Shown here: positions 27,351 to 35,343 of the stretch, piece after piece
How positions within the stretch are numbered: position 1 is the stretch's first letter
How the letters are laid out: every line of letters starts with the position of its first letter
Origin: JBEISR01 sp044371425
GTDB lineage: Bacteria; Planctomycetota; Planctomycetia; Pirellulales; Pirellulaceae
Length of the DNA: 64,000 nucleotides
Direction of reading: 5' to 3'
Assembly (NCBI GenBank): GCA_044371425.1
Contig: JBILTR010000011.1
Span: forward strand, 1-64,000
Made by a program: the position numbers and the translations under genes
Notes under the pieces: generated by a model
What the model was told of the DNA's origin: nothing
Databases searched by the model: none
What the model saw: only the letters and a program-made list of their open reading frames with translations

Positions 27351-27383
27351 ATCGGTTGGAAAATTCCGAAAAACCGATACATA
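27351..27383 (+). promoter_or_regulatory. Candidate promoter with overlapping operator for the TolC-like gene
   Basis: ATCGGTT (27351-27357) and AACCGAT (27372-27378) are a perfect 7-bp inverted repeat enclosing a second inverted pair GGAA...TTCC (27358-27367). It overlaps possible promoter boxes TTGGAA (27356-27361) and TACATA (27378-27383) spaced 16 bp. Start codon is about 35 bp further on. The rest of 27032-27416 holds no gene. Confidence 0.45.
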
Positions 27384-27416
27384 TCCCGCCATCTGACCAT
27401 CGGGGAGGACCTACCG

Positions 27417-30254
27417 ATGCCCGTATCGACTGATCGCATTGCCAGAAAGAGTTCGTTTCGGGGGACCGTCCGCACCGGTGCGTGCGGAAGGAAGCCAGAG
27501 ACGGCCAGACGCTGGCTGCGATGGTCGCTTTGGGCCGGGTTGGGCTTAGTGAGCGCTTTGCCGCTAGGGTGCAATCGGGCTCAGTACCGAATGGAAGCCG
27601 ATTCGGAGGTTTATGCTCTGATCGACGAGAAGGCGGTGCTGGAGCGGGACGGACTGGTGCGTCGGCTGGAGGTCGATCCCCGTTCCCGCATGTTCGATCC
27701 GTTCAATCCCGATCGTCCGCCGATGCCCGAGGACGATCCGGCAGCGCATCGCTACATGGAGATGGTCGACAAGAAAAAGCACTATCCGCTCTGGGATATC
27801 AATGGGCACACCAATGCGGCGGAAAATCCTGTCTGGTGGCAGCACCTGCCGCTGGATGAGCGAGGGGTGCTGGTGCTGGATGTCGATAGCGCCGTCCAGT
27901 TGGCGCTGCTCCATTCCCCGGCCTACCAGTCCGAAGTCGAGACGCTTTACCTATCGGCGCTCGACGTGAGTTCCGAGCGATTTCGGTTCGACACGCAGTT
28001 TTTCGCAGGAGCTGCGTTCGATGCGTCGCTGGAGGAGGGAGGTTCGACGGTTGGGACGCGAGCCTACAGCCGAGGGCGGCGTCCCCTTGCGATCCAGAAG
28101 CGTTATGCGACGGGATCGGAGTTGATCGTCGGTCTTGCCAACAACATCACCTGGTCCCTAGCAGGACCTGATGACCAAAGCGCCTCCACACTGCTCGACT
28201 TCACTTTCATCCAACCATTTCTCAGGCAGGGTGGCCGCGATTGGTGGTTGGAGCGATTGACGTTGGCGGAACGAACGTTGCTTTACAACATACGAGCCTT
28301 TGAACGGTATCGACGTGGCTTCTATCTGCAGGTGGCGATCGGACGCAATGCGGAACCAGGGCCGACAAGACGAGGTGGTCTCTTCGGAGGTGCGGGGCTG
28401 GATAACTTCTCCGGTCTAGGCGGCGGATTTGGCCGCGTCGGCGCGACCGGCGGTGGAAACCAAGGCTTTGGTGGTGGCGCGGCAGTGCCTCGCGTCGGTG
28501 GGTTTCTGGGCCTCCTGCAGACACAGCTAGAAATCCGCAATGCCGAAGAAAACATCGCCAGGTTGAAAGACAACCTTCTTCGATTTGAAGACACGCTACG
28601 GGAACTGCAGACGACGATCCCCGCCACCCAGGACACCATTCCTTCTCAGCAGCTTCAGGTCGCTCAGGCCCGCCAGGCGCTGATCTCCGCGCAGGCAGCA
28701 CTGCTGCAGAATCGCGCGAGCTTCGAGGCGACTTTGGACCAGTTCAAAACGCTGATGGGAATCCCTCCCTACATTTGCGTCGAAGTGCGCGACCCACTGC
28801 TCAAACAATTCAATCTCATCGGTGAACCACTGAAGGATCGCCGAAATGCTGTGGCGAATCTTCGCGATTCCATCGGCCAGACCAACAGTCGCATCCTGAC
28901 GATGAGCCGAACTGGACAGGACAAAGAGACAGGGGACTCGTTCCGTCAAATCGAGGATAGCCCCAAGCTGCGGGAAGAGCTTGAGGAGATCCGTGATCAG
29001 ACCGATCAGATTTCGCAGGTGCGATCGACGATCTTGGATCAGGATTTGCCCGAGCTGGAAGCGGATCTAAAGCGTTTGTCGCAGACCAAGTCGCAGCGCA
29101 AGAGCCAGCTGGAGAAGATGAAGGGAACTTACGAGCGGGACAAGGACCGGATCTGTGGTCTGCTTCCTGGTGGAATCGTTGATCCATCGCTGTTTGAAAC
29201 CAGCGAACTCGATTCGCTCGATGACGCCCTCGGAAAGGAGCTCACTCGGCTTAGGAGCCGCTTCGAGGCGGGGCGTGACCGGATCGATAAGCTGAAGAAG
29301 GATCTCGATCGGTTGGTGGCCGAAGGTGGCGACCCCGATCCACGAAAGAATTTCGCTGCCATCCGAGACCAGGCGGTGCTACAGAGCCAGGATATCTTGG
29401 CCACGATGGCCGAAGATGTGCTAGCGCTTCAGGTGCTGCAGGCGCGAGCACGAACCGAGAGCGTGATTCTTCCTGAAGTGGATCTAGGCGAACGGGATGC
29501 GGTGGAGATCGCCAGAGCCAATCGGGTCGACTGGTTCAACGCCAAGGCGAGTCTGGTCGACTCTTGGAGATCGATCGAATTCGTAGCCGATGACCTAGAA
29601 AGCTACCTGGATCTGGTATTCAGCGGTGACATTCGCAACACCAACGACAATCCACTTTCGCTTAGCGATAGCACGGGACGGTTGCGTGCCGGACTCCAGT
29701 GGGATACGCCGTTGACGCGCATTCAAGAGCGAAACAGCTATCGACAGGCGTTGATCGACTACCAGCAGGCTCGGCGTAGCTACTATCAGTTCGAAGATGG
29801 GATTTGGGCCTCCCTGCGCGGTCAGTTGCGGAGCATCGAGCAGAATCGGTTGAACTTCGAACTACAGCGGTACGCGGTGCGCATCGCTGCCTCGCAGATC
29901 ATCCTCAATGAGGACATTCGCCAGGTCCGCGAATCGCTCAATCAAGCCTCCGGACCCACCGCCGCTCGCGATAGCGTCTCGGCATTGACCGACCTTTTAT
30001 CAGCCCAAAACACCTTCCAGGGGGTCTGGATCTTCTACGAATCGCTCCGCCGGTCGCTCGATCAGGACCTGGGGACGATGCGGCTGGATGAACGTGGGAT
30101 GTGGATCGATCCGGGGCCGATCACGCTGGACAACTTCACCCTGGAGCCGCTGGTGACCGATCCAGATGGGATTCCCTGTCTGCCTGCCGACCTGCAGCGC
30201 GAAGCGCAAGGTATCCGCTCTCCGGCGCCACTGGAGTTTTCCGCCGAAGGCTAG
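27417..30254 (+). CDS. Oversized TolC-like outer membrane efflux lipoprotein
   Basis: The product is 945 aa, about twice a usual TolC/OEP protein. A signal segment ends in a lipobox-like SALPLGC (Cys ~52), predicting lipidation. OEP-type halves are visible: VLVLDVDSAVQLALLHSPAY and DLSSERF-like helices (~residues 150-450, ending LMGIPPYICVEV), and the second half from ~675 (ERDAVEIARANRVDWFNAKA to the final helices). Between them lies a ~220-residue charged coiled-coil insertion (for example LEADLKRLSQTKSQRKSQLE). A Gly-rich stretch (~320-360) also interrupts the first half. It should form a trimeric export duct. No inner-membrane pump genes are adjacent. Start ATG 27417 has GGGGAGG 8 nt upstream. 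Confidence 0.8.
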   Translation: MPVSTDRIARKSSFRGTVRTGACGRKPETARRWLRWSLWAGLGLVSALPLGCNRAQYRMEADSEVYALIDEKAVLERDGLVRRLEVDPRSRMFDPFNPDRPPMPEDDPAAHRYMEMVDKKKHYPLWDINGHTNAAENPVWWQHLPLDERGVLVLDVDSAVQLALLHSPAYQSEVETLYLSALDVSSERFRFDTQFFAGAAFDASLEEGGSTVGTRAYSRGRRPLAIQKRYATGSELIVGLANNITWSLAGPDDQSASTLLDFTFIQPFLRQGGRDWWLERLTLAERTLLYNIRAFERYRRGFYLQVAIGRNAEPGPTRRGGLFGGAGLDNFSGLGGGFGRVGATGGGNQGFGGGAAVPRVGGFLGLLQTQLEIRNAEENIARLKDNLLRFEDTLRELQTTIPATQDTIPSQQLQVAQARQALISAQAALLQNRASFEATLDQFKTLMGIPPYICVEVRDPLLKQFNLIGEPLKDRRNAVANLRDSIGQTNSRILTMSRTGQDKETGDSFRQIEDSPKLREELEEIRDQTDQISQVRSTILDQDLPELEADLKRLSQTKSQRKSQLEKMKGTYERDKDRICGLLPGGIVDPSLFETSELDSLDDALGKELTRLRSRFEAGRDRIDKLKKDLDRLVAEGGDPDPRKNFAAIRDQAVLQSQDILATMAEDVLALQVLQARARTESVILPEVDLGERDAVEIARANRVDWFNAKASLVDSWRSIEFVADDLESYLDLVFSGDIRNTNDNPLSLSDSTGRLRAGLQWDTPLTRIQERNSYRQALIDYQQARRSYYQFEDGIWASLRGQLRSIEQNRLNFELQRYAVRIAASQIILNEDIRQVRESLNQASGPTAARDSVSALTDLLSAQNTFQGVWIFYESLRRSLDQDLGTMRLDERGMWIDPGPITLDNFTLEPLVTDPDGIPCLPADLQREAQGIRSPAPLEFSAEG

Positions 30255-30585
30255 ACGCGCTGTGGTCTGGCGGAAAGGCCTAGCGACGCGAGGTGGGTTT
30301 TTCGAGTGGTTTACGGACCCATTGGTGGAGCGGTTGGTCGAGAGCCAACCATGGTGGCGCAATGGTGCTGTAGGATGGGTGTGACCTCATGCCCAGGCGA
30401 GATGCGGCTTGGGTATGGCGGTGGTTCATGGCGAGCGGCCCACACCGGATGGCTCACGCTCTTCCGCTGCGATTTGGAAAATTCCTGGCGGGACGTTTTG
30501 GGCTGTCTGGTGACCTTCCCTGCGGCGATTCCTTGCCGATGCAGTGCAAAGAGTTGGCCATCGGCAATCGTCCCTAGATGGGCCT
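30255..30585. other. Intergenic gap between convergent genes
   Basis: No gene recognised. It contains a small hairpin GGTTGG/CCAACC at about 30332-30350. Confidence 0.4.
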
Positions 30586-31950
30586 TTAGAGGTCGACATC
30601 GACTTGGTGTGCTGGATCCGGATCACCCGTGCCGCGAAGCTGGTTGGCTAGGAGAATATCTTCTTCGGGGAGGATGGTCCGTAGCACGATCGCCAGCGAT
30701 CCGCTTGGTGCGATCGCAGGATCGTCTGCGGCGACGATCGGGATCGCCATCTTTTGCAGTCGCTCTTTGAGGCTGCCCACATCGCCTGTGCGAGGATGGA
30801 GATGGAGTACCGTCGAGGGCAAGGTCAATGAGGCCCAGAGCCCAGATCCGATGGGGCACGGCCGCTGATCGGCATCGACCGTTTTCAGATCGGCTGCCAT
30901 CGCCAATCGCGGCAGCAACCTGCGGGCTCGATCTTCCAGATTCTCTTTTGGATTCCCGAGGATTTGACCCATCGGGGTGTTGCGATAGTGGGCTGGATCG
31001 GTGAGCGATGGCTGGATGGAACGCCAGAGCCCAGAGAGGGGTTCGGGAGCTTCCAGGCCGAGGCTGGATGCCATGGGTTGCAATTCCAAGTGGCTGTGCC
31101 GAGACAGCAGCAGCGTGGCGGGTGGACCTCCCAGCAGGCCATTGGTTGGTAGGATCAAAAAGTCGACGCCACTTTGGAAGCGGCTGGCGATGGTGGGAGC
31201 CCAGCCCGAAAGGGAATCGATCGGAAACAGGGTGGCCGTGGGGCAGTACTCGACCACCTTGGCACCTGCCAGTGGGACCAAGGTGCCTGGTCCTCGCATC
31301 GCCATGGGGCTAGCATCCCGAAGTTCCAAAAGGTGGCGGTGGGGAGACTGTCCGCTGGAGGCAGAAGGTGTGGTGGTGTCGGCCGCTAGGGCGCGCAAGG
31401 TTGGCCTGGGATCGAATGCATGGCACGAGCCCGCAGGATGAACGAAAGTCGTGTCATCGATCGACCAGATGGATCGTCCACCATGGATCGCATGGATCAG
31501 ACTGAGGGCCGATGCAGGGGAGGAGAGGAGCAGGGAGTGGGCCGCGCCGGTGGTTTCACGCCAAATGGTGTCCGCTGCGTCGGCCACCTGGGATGGTTTT
31601 TTCCGCTGCTGGTGGAATCCGTGCTGGATCATCCCTTGGAGAGCGACGGATGCCTCCAGAGGCAATGGCACACCGGGCCAGCGGTCGCTGAAGAGCAGCC
31701 CGGTCCCGTTCAGGCATCGTCCGGGAATTTCCGGGGCCGCTCTCTCCAGCCACCGCTTCATGTCGCTGAGCATCTTCTGCCATTGTTCGGGATCGATCCC
31801 TTCGTAACCGGTAGCGCGCTGGACGGTCTCACCGATCTTCTCGGCAGCGGCCCTTATCTGCTTCCATGGAAGGTTGGCCTTCAGCCCATCGGCCACTGGC
31901 TTGAGCAGATCGCTGAACAGTCTCGGATCCCACTTGGGAGGATTTTCCAT
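30586..31950 (-). CDS. SelA-like protein lacking the PLP-binding lysine
   Basis: The product is 454 aa, the length of selenocysteine synthase SelA. Matches run through the protein: LNGTGLLFSDRWPGVPLP against the family INATG-x-x-LHTNLGR-x-PL segment; SLLLSSPASALSLIHAIHGG; GVDFLILPTNGLLGGPPATL against GADLVTFSGDKLLGGPQAG; TPMGQILGNPKENLEDRA; and the C-terminus AIVLRTILPEED. At the Schiff-base position the family SGDK is PTNG here (about residue 270), so the essential lysine is Gly. It is therefore unlikely to make Sec-tRNA by SelA chemistry. It lies 173 bp downstream of a cysteine-desulfurase-like gene that ends the moa run. Function is unknown. Confidence 0.7.
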   Translation of the reverse strand: MENPPKWDPRLFSDLLKPVADGLKANLPWKQIRAAAEKIGETVQRATGYEGIDPEQWQKMLSDMKRWLERAAPEIPGRCLNGTGLLFSDRWPGVPLPLEASVALQGMIQHGFHQQRKKPSQVADAADTIWRETTGAAHSLLLSSPASALSLIHAIHGGRSIWSIDDTTFVHPAGSCHAFDPRPTLRALAADTTTPSASSGQSPHRHLLELRDASPMAMRGPGTLVPLAGAKVVEYCPTATLFPIDSLSGWAPTIASRFQSGVDFLILPTNGLLGGPPATLLLSRHSHLELQPMASSLGLEAPEPLSGLWRSIQPSLTDPAHYRNTPMGQILGNPKENLEDRARRLLPRLAMAADLKTVDADQRPCPIGSGLWASLTLPSTVLHLHPRTGDVGSLKERLQKMAIPIVAADDPAIAPSGSLAIVLRTILPEEDILLANQLRGTGDPDPAHQVDVDL

Positions 31951-32123
31951 GGCAGCACCTGGGATACGTAGGCAGTGAAACCTTGCGGCGTTTTCAGCCG
32001 ATCGGGCGCGGCAACGCGATTGATCGGGAAGTGAGCCGGATGATCCAATCATACCGACCTAAGGTGGCAGCGACTTGGCTGGTATTCCGATTTGTCCGAT
32101 CGAACAGCCTGCTGAGATGCGGT

Positions 32124-33326
32124 TCACAGGCCTTCATTTCCCCCGAGCTCGATCCAGGCCTCGATCGCTTCTTGCAGGCTTGTCAGGCAGTGGTCGGTGG
32201 TGGTGTGCCCCAGGGAAAATCGGAGGGTGCCGCCGCATGAATCGGTTCCCAGCAATGGGTGGATCGCTCCAGCGCAGTGGAAGCCCGCGCGGCATTCGAT
32301 CCCAAATTGGCTGTCGAGCAGTGCGGCCCATTCCTGAGGGAGCAACGTGTCTGTCTTCAGAGAGACCAGAGGAAGCCAATCGTTGGGGTCTCCCTGGTGG
32401 CCGACAAGGTGCCAGGAGGGCATCAGCCGGATGGCAGCCAACAACCGCTCGGTACGTTCCCTCGCGATGGCGCGCAAGGCTTCGATCCCCTGGGAATCGA
32501 TCCAGTTGAGGGCGGCATCGACGGAAGCCCAGGCGGCGGTATTGGGGACTCCGCTTTCCGCCGCTTCGGTCCAGTCCCAGGGGCCTGCCAGTTGATGGCT
32601 GGCCGACCCGGTGCCTCCCACCCAGGGGACTTTCAGCTGGTCGGTGCAACGTTCACTGACAAAGGTGAACGCGGTGCCAGGCATTCCCCCGAGCGCCTTG
32701 TAGCAGGTCGCAGCCAGGAGATCGATCCCCAGCTTGCGGACATCGATCGGCAGTTGGCCGACCGTTTGTGAGGCATCGACCAGGAGGAAGGCTCTGCGCG
32801 AAGCCAGTTCTCGGGAAGCCAGCTCTCGAGAGACCTGTGCGATCGGTTGCAGGGCACCGGTGACATTGGAGGCATGGGAGAGGATCACCAGCCGCGTGGT
32901 GGGCCGAAGGAGCTCGGCCAGTCGGTTGGGATCGACCACCCCTAGCGCATCGACCGGCCAGAGGCTCCAGCTCCCTTCGCCGCGCTGCTCTCTCTGGACC
33001 AGGGGGCGCAAGACACTGTTGTGTTCGGCGGCTGAGGCGATCACATGGTCCCCAGGCCGCAGCATCGACTCGATCGCCAGGCGGAGGGCATGGGTGCCGC
33101 TGGAACAGAGGGCCAGTCGGTCGGCAGGCTGGCCTCCGATGTGTCGCAGCAGTCGATCGCGGACCGATTCCAGAAGGCGCTGTGCCTTGGAGGCCGCGCG
33201 AGTCGACGAGCGGCCTGCAGCGGCTCCCCAGCGACTTTGGTATTCGATCATCGACTCCAGCACCCCGGGGGGCTTGGGCCATCCGGTGGCGGCGTGATCC
33301 AAATAGATACGCTCTCTCTCCTGCAT
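32124..33326 (-). CDS. Class V aminotransferase, cysteine desulfurase-like
   Basis: The product is 400 aa. IYLDHAATGWPKPPGVLESM is the start of short-N-terminus NifS/SufS relatives. Further motifs: SSGTHALRLAIESM, AAEHNSVLRPL, LVDASQTVGQLPIDV, PLP lysine in CYKALGGMPG, and the sulfur-accepting cysteine in ECRAGFHCAGAIHPLLGT, which aligns with the SufS RxGHHC site. It should strip sulfur (or selenium) from cysteine (or selenocysteine). It starts 5 bp after the moaA stop, so it is co-transcribed with molybdopterin genes. This resembles the EF2568-like clade linked by comparative genomics to molybdenum hydroxylase maturation. A short in-frame duplication, SRELASRELAS, lies near residue 165. Confidence 0.82.
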   Translation of the reverse strand: MQERERIYLDHAATGWPKPPGVLESMIEYQSRWGAAAGRSSTRAASKAQRLLESVRDRLLRHIGGQPADRLALCSSGTHALRLAIESMLRPGDHVIASAAEHNSVLRPLVQREQRGEGSWSLWPVDALGVVDPNRLAELLRPTTRLVILSHASNVTGALQPIAQVSRELASRELASRRAFLLVDASQTVGQLPIDVRKLGIDLLAATCYKALGGMPGTAFTFVSERCTDQLKVPWVGGTGSASHQLAGPWDWTEAAESGVPNTAAWASVDAALNWIDSQGIEALRAIARERTERLLAAIRLMPSWHLVGHQGDPNDWLPLVSLKTDTLLPQEWAALLDSQFGIECRAGFHCAGAIHPLLGTDSCGGTLRFSLGHTTTDHCLTSLQEAIEAWIELGGNEGL

Positions 33327-33331
33327 GTCGC

Positions 33332-34426
33332 TTATCCGCCGATCTGGTACATGGCGCGAGGTGGCGGCTGGAAATCCTTCCGATCGATCCCGTGCGAGGG
33401 GTGTTTGGCCGCAACGCAGTCACGGACCACTTGCAGTACCTGCTCCTCGTCCGCTTGGCTTCGCAGGAGTTCCGAGAGATCCCATTCCTCGCGTCCGAAA
33501 AGGCAATTGCGCATCCGTCCCTCTGCGGTCAGACGCAATCGATTGCAGGCGGCGCAGAACGGCTTGCTGACCGAATCGATCCAGCCGACCTCCGTTCCAC
33601 CGGGGAGTCGATAGTCTTCGGATGGTTGAGACGGATCGACGCGGTCGACTGGCTGCAGCGATCCAAAGTGCCTTTCGATCGTCTGGCGAATCTCGTCCCC
33701 ACGAACAACGCTTTGCTGCGTCCAGGCGCGATCGGCATCCAACGGCATGAATTCGATGAAGCGAATCGCCAGCTGGCGGCTGGCAGCAAACTCCACTAGA
33801 GGAAGGATTTCTTGGTCGTTGATTCCTCGCAGGATCAGCGCGTTGAGCTTGCTGGGAATGCCGCAGCGGATCGCTGCATCGATCCCTTCGAGGACGCGAT
33901 GGAGACCGGGGCGTCGCGTCAGTCGCTGGAAGGTCGATTCGCTGAGCGTATCGAGGCTGATGTTGAGCCGATCCAGACCGGCTTGGCGGAGTCCTTCCGC
34001 TTGTTCGGCAAGCAGCATGCCGTTGGTGGTCAGTGCGATCTCCAGCGAGGGTTCGATCTGGCGGAGGAGCCCAACCAGGTCGGCCAGTCTTGGACGCATC
34101 AACGGTTCGCCTCCCGTCAACCGCACCTTATCAACGCCGCAGCGTGCCAGGATCTGGACCAAGCGGGCCACCAGCGGAAAGGGGAGCCACTGTTGGCTGG
34201 GGAGAAAGGTGATATCTTCGGCAGGCATGCAGTACTGGCAGCGAAGATTGCATCGGTCGATGACGCTCAATCGCAACGAAGTATGGACGCGCCCCAGGGA
34301 GTCGACCAGCGCAGCGTAGGGAGAATTTGTCTGAGCACCGGTCGCCTGAATGCCAGAGCTTGGTAGCGAAGTCCTCGGCTCCATCGCCTGCGGCAGGACC
34401 GGCAGTTGTCGCAACGACCTATTCAT
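33332..34426 (-). CDS. moaA: GTP 3',8-cyclase MoaA
   Basis: The product is 364 aa. This radical SAM enzyme converts GTP to 3',8-cyclo-GTP in molybdopterin synthesis. The SAM-type 4Fe-4S motif is CNLRCQYC (about residue 62), followed by VRLTGGEPLMRP and LTTNGMLL. The second cluster that binds GTP is at the C-terminus (PFCAACNRLRLT and MRNCLFG). The chain ends GG (AMYQIGG), the conserved tail needed for activity in studied MoaA proteins. The first ~35 residues are a non-conserved extension. ATG 34426 overlaps the moaE stop by 8 bp. moaC is not seen in the window. Confidence 0.95.
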   Translation of the reverse strand: MNRSLRQLPVLPQAMEPRTSLPSSGIQATGAQTNSPYAALVDSLGRVHTSLRLSVIDRCNLRCQYCMPAEDITFLPSQQWLPFPLVARLVQILARCGVDKVRLTGGEPLMRPRLADLVGLLRQIEPSLEIALTTNGMLLAEQAEGLRQAGLDRLNISLDTLSESTFQRLTRRPGLHRVLEGIDAAIRCGIPSKLNALILRGINDQEILPLVEFAASRQLAIRFIEFMPLDADRAWTQQSVVRGDEIRQTIERHFGSLQPVDRVDPSQPSEDYRLPGGTEVGWIDSVSKPFCAACNRLRLTAEGRMRNCLFGREEWDLSELLRSQADEEQVLQVVRDCVAAKHPSHGIDRKDFQPPPRAMYQIGG

Positions 34427-34886
34427 CGCAGGGCTCCTTCGACTCCATCGGCTGCGGATCGGGATGGACCCAGCGTCCAGTGGTTGGCTGGGGAGCGACT
34501 TGGTTGGGAGGAGGTAGTTCTTTTTTCCAGATGGGCACCTGCTCTTTGATCGTATCGATCAGCCATTGGGCCGCCGCGAAGGCAGCTTTGCGATGGGGAG
34601 AGCGAACCAGGATCGCGACGCTCGATTCACCAACCTCGACCTCGCCCAGGCGATGGACGATCCAAACCTGCTCGATCCGCCACTTCTGCCGCGCCGTCGC
34701 CTCCAGTTGCTCCATCTGCTCCAGCGCCATCTGCCGATAGCCTTCGTAGAAGAGCGAATGGGTTTGCTCCTGGCCGGTCCAGCGTCGCGTGGTCCCAAGG
34801 AATAAAACTGCGGCTCCTGTTCTTTCATCGCAAGACAGGTCCATCAGCTTCTGGATATCGATACGCTGCTCGGTCAGTTCCACCAC
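34419..34886 (-). CDS. moaE: Molybdopterin synthase large subunit MoaE
   Basis: The product is about 155 aa. MoaE with MoaD inserts the dithiolene sulfurs into cPMP. Motifs: GAAVLFLGTTRRWTGQ, LFYEGYRQMALEQMEQL, VWIVHRLGEVEVGESSV, SPHRKAAFAAAQWLIDTIKE and VPIWKKE with the active-site lysines. The frame extends upstream to TTG 34931, but GTG 34886 fits the family N-terminus (VELTEQRID) and has AGGA about 10 nt upstream. It overlaps moaA and follows moaD after ~135 bp. Confidence 0.92.
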   Translation of the reverse strand: MVELTEQRIDIQKLMDLSCDERTGAAVLFLGTTRRWTGQEQTHSLFYEGYRQMALEQMEQLEATARQKWRIEQVWIVHRLGEVEVGESSVAILVRSPHRKAAFAAAQWLIDTIKEQVPIWKKELPPPNQVAPQPTTGRWVHPDPQPMESKEPCDE

Positions 34887-35021
34887 AACTGGGATTCCTG
34901 GGAGATGGATCGCACGGCAGGTCGGACGCAAGCTTTCGATGGCGCGAAAGAGGTTTTAGTCTTCTCCACCCATCGGCTCAATCGTAGCCGCAGTTGGCAG
35001 GCGAGGGTAGGTTCGAGCCAG

Positions 35022-35294
35022 TCAGCCACCGCTGACCGGAGGGATTACGGCGATTTCCGTCGCGGATTCGATCGAGTCCTCATCTGCCACAAAGCGTCGA
35101 TCGACCGCAAGGCGGCTGACGGCCAGCCATCGGTCGAGCTGGGGATCGAGCTGCGCGAGGATTTTTCGCAGCGCCGCGGCGGTGGTCGGAAGGGGGGTTT
35201 GGATCGTGACTTGATCGGATCCGACAGCCTCGCGCACGGCAGCGAACAGAAAAACTGGTAGCTCGACGGTGGCGTCGGATGTCGGGAGGTCCAT
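35022..35294 (-). CDS. moaD: Molybdopterin synthase sulfur carrier MoaD
   Basis: The product is 90 aa with a ubiquitin-like fold. It starts VELPVFLFAAVREAVG and ends IAVIPPVSGG; the terminal Gly-Gly is adenylated and thiocarboxylated to carry sulfur to MoaE. The start is ATG 35294; the frame extends to 35324 but that segment is not conserved. It lies 49 bp after the flavin/Fe-S oxidoreductase gene and before moaE. Confidence 0.9.
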   Translation of the reverse strand: MDLPTSDATVELPVFLFAAVREAVGSDQVTIQTPLPTTAAALRKILAQLDPQLDRWLAVSRLAVDRRFVADEDSIESATEIAVIPPVSGG

Positions 35295-35343
35295 CGTTGC
35301 GGTTGTCCTTGGAGCAGGGGGCAATCGACTTGAAGAGGTGGGG

